A stretch of 64,000 nt of DNA from Rhizobium tumorigenes. Lineage in GTDB: Bacteria > Pseudomonadota > Alphaproteobacteria > Rhizobiales > Rhizobiaceae. The stretch is from positions 372,001 through 436,000 of the forward strand of contig NZ_CP117257.1 of the NCBI RefSeq assembly GCF_003240565.2, written 5' to 3'. Shown here in pieces: positions 63,339-64,000 of the stretch (positions are counted from its first letter, which is position 1; every line of letters begins with the position of its first letter). A model generated the notes under the pieces. It had not been told where the DNA came from, searched no databases, and saw only the letters and a list, made by a program, of their open reading frames with translations. The position numbers and the translations under genes were made by a program.

Positions 63339-64000
63339 AGGTGGTCGACTTGAATCGCAAAACAACGGATTAGATACGTGCACTATCGATCGGCCGTCAA
63401 GACCATCGATCCGCAGGTTTTATGACCGTGTGGTCACTCTCAAATACCGTCATCGATCGCCGCGCCGACGAAACTGGACGAACTGTTGACCCACCAGGAC
63501 ATCGAAAAGCTGCGCCAAATGGTCAACGGAGCATGGGGCATATCAACTGCGCGCTTACCTCCGACCTCGCCTACGGGCCTAGTCGCTGGCCGCGACCGGC
63601 GCCTCCCTCCCCTGTCCCGCGACCGAGGCGCTGCTGCTGAAATTCGTCGTCCACCATCTCTAGCTACCCGATCAGCGCGACATCGATCCTCACCGCGCGG
63701 TATGCCAGCCAATGACCGGCAAAACCTGCGCTACCAGCGGTCCCTTCGATCGTCGGGTCCGACACAGTGCGCCGGCGGCTTGCCAGTCGTTTACATTGGC
63801 GAAATGGCGCGTCTTCTCCCCTCCGTCGCAGAAGGCCGCGATACGCCACGATGTCCAGGCGACGCCGTGACCAAGGAAACGCTGCCCGGCGTCTCATAGC
63901 CAAGCGGTGAAGGCAGCCGGTGGCGCCCTAGTATCGAGCACTGCGACGATTGACCCGGCTTTGGGCAAATTGTCAATTCTCGATCGGAACGAGAGTCACG
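63339..64000. other. End of window, no intact gene recognised
   Basis: A plus-strand frame from about 63430 (KLDELLTHQDIEKLRQMVNG) starts like a protein but turns into Arg/Pro-rich low-quality sequence, so it may be a remnant. The rest shows only short frames. No rep or par gene lies inside the window. Confidence 0.35.

Overview
The window reads as a stretch of a large, conjugative, IS-rich plasmid from a Rhizobiaceae bacterium (Agrobacterium/Rhizobium). The main reasons are a full-length virA sensor kinase gene, a complete VirB/VirD4-type transfer operon with its own relaxase, mobC and VirC1/VirC2-like genes, a DUF736 gene, a DUF1612/RHE_PE00001-type gene that is typical of rhizobial plasmids, and several HWE/HisKA_2-type histidine kinases. 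No rRNA, tRNA, CRISPR array or chromosomal housekeeping operon was seen.

Region 1 (1-10.9 kb) is a graveyard of nested mobile elements around virA. From left to right it holds the end of an IS701-family element inserted in an IS66 remnant, virA (1736-4237), an IS5-type remnant that starts exactly at the virA stop codon, an inverted IS66 remnant, and a 547-bp arm of an IS21-family element split by an IS1031-like insertion. A three-recombinase (RIT-type) element at 6189-9558 follows. A second, inverted copy of the same 547-bp IS21 arm closes the block. The remains of a LigT-like gene and a frameshifted isochorismatase-like gene lie next to it.

Region 2 (11-27.3 kb) is the transfer apparatus. 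A minus-strand operon runs virB1-2-3-4, two tandem virB5-like genes, a small lipoprotein, then virB6-8-9-10-11 and the coupling protein, with mostly overlapping or touching genes. Divergent from virB1 is a plus-strand cassette of six genes: exported and membrane proteins, a lysozyme-like protein, a nuclease-fold protein and a DUF736 protein.

Region 3 (27.3-35.5 kb) has a terminator, small remnants, a plasmid-borne peptide deformylase, and the DNA-processing module. That module is a relaxase of about 1087 residues with mobC, divergent from a ParA/VirC1-like and a small VirC2-like gene. Between the two pairs is a hairpin followed by CTATCCTG-CC, which looks like the oriT nick site. The relaxosome genes here and the T4SS in region 2 would together make a self-transfer system.

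Region 4 (35.9-44.8 kb) holds a frameshifted PAS/HisKA_2 kinase, a cold-shock protein, a GrpB protein, a Tn3-family tnpR-tnpA pair, and an HWE kinase with a single-domain response regulator.

Region 5 (44.8-61.8 kb) is a defence island. It contains a DUF262/DUF1524 (GmrSD-like) gene broken by an IS, a RloC-like ATPase with a CxxC hook, and a minus-strand operon of DUF262, RelA/SpoT-like, HEPN-like and an unknown 123-aa protein. The RelA/SpoT-like gene is broken by a second copy of the same IS, but both genes rejoin perfectly in frame when the IS and one TTAA are removed. An IS701 element, a BsuBI/PstI-type restriction-modification pair and a DUF4365 gene follow. The window ends with a RHE_PE00001-type gene and a perfect palindrome.
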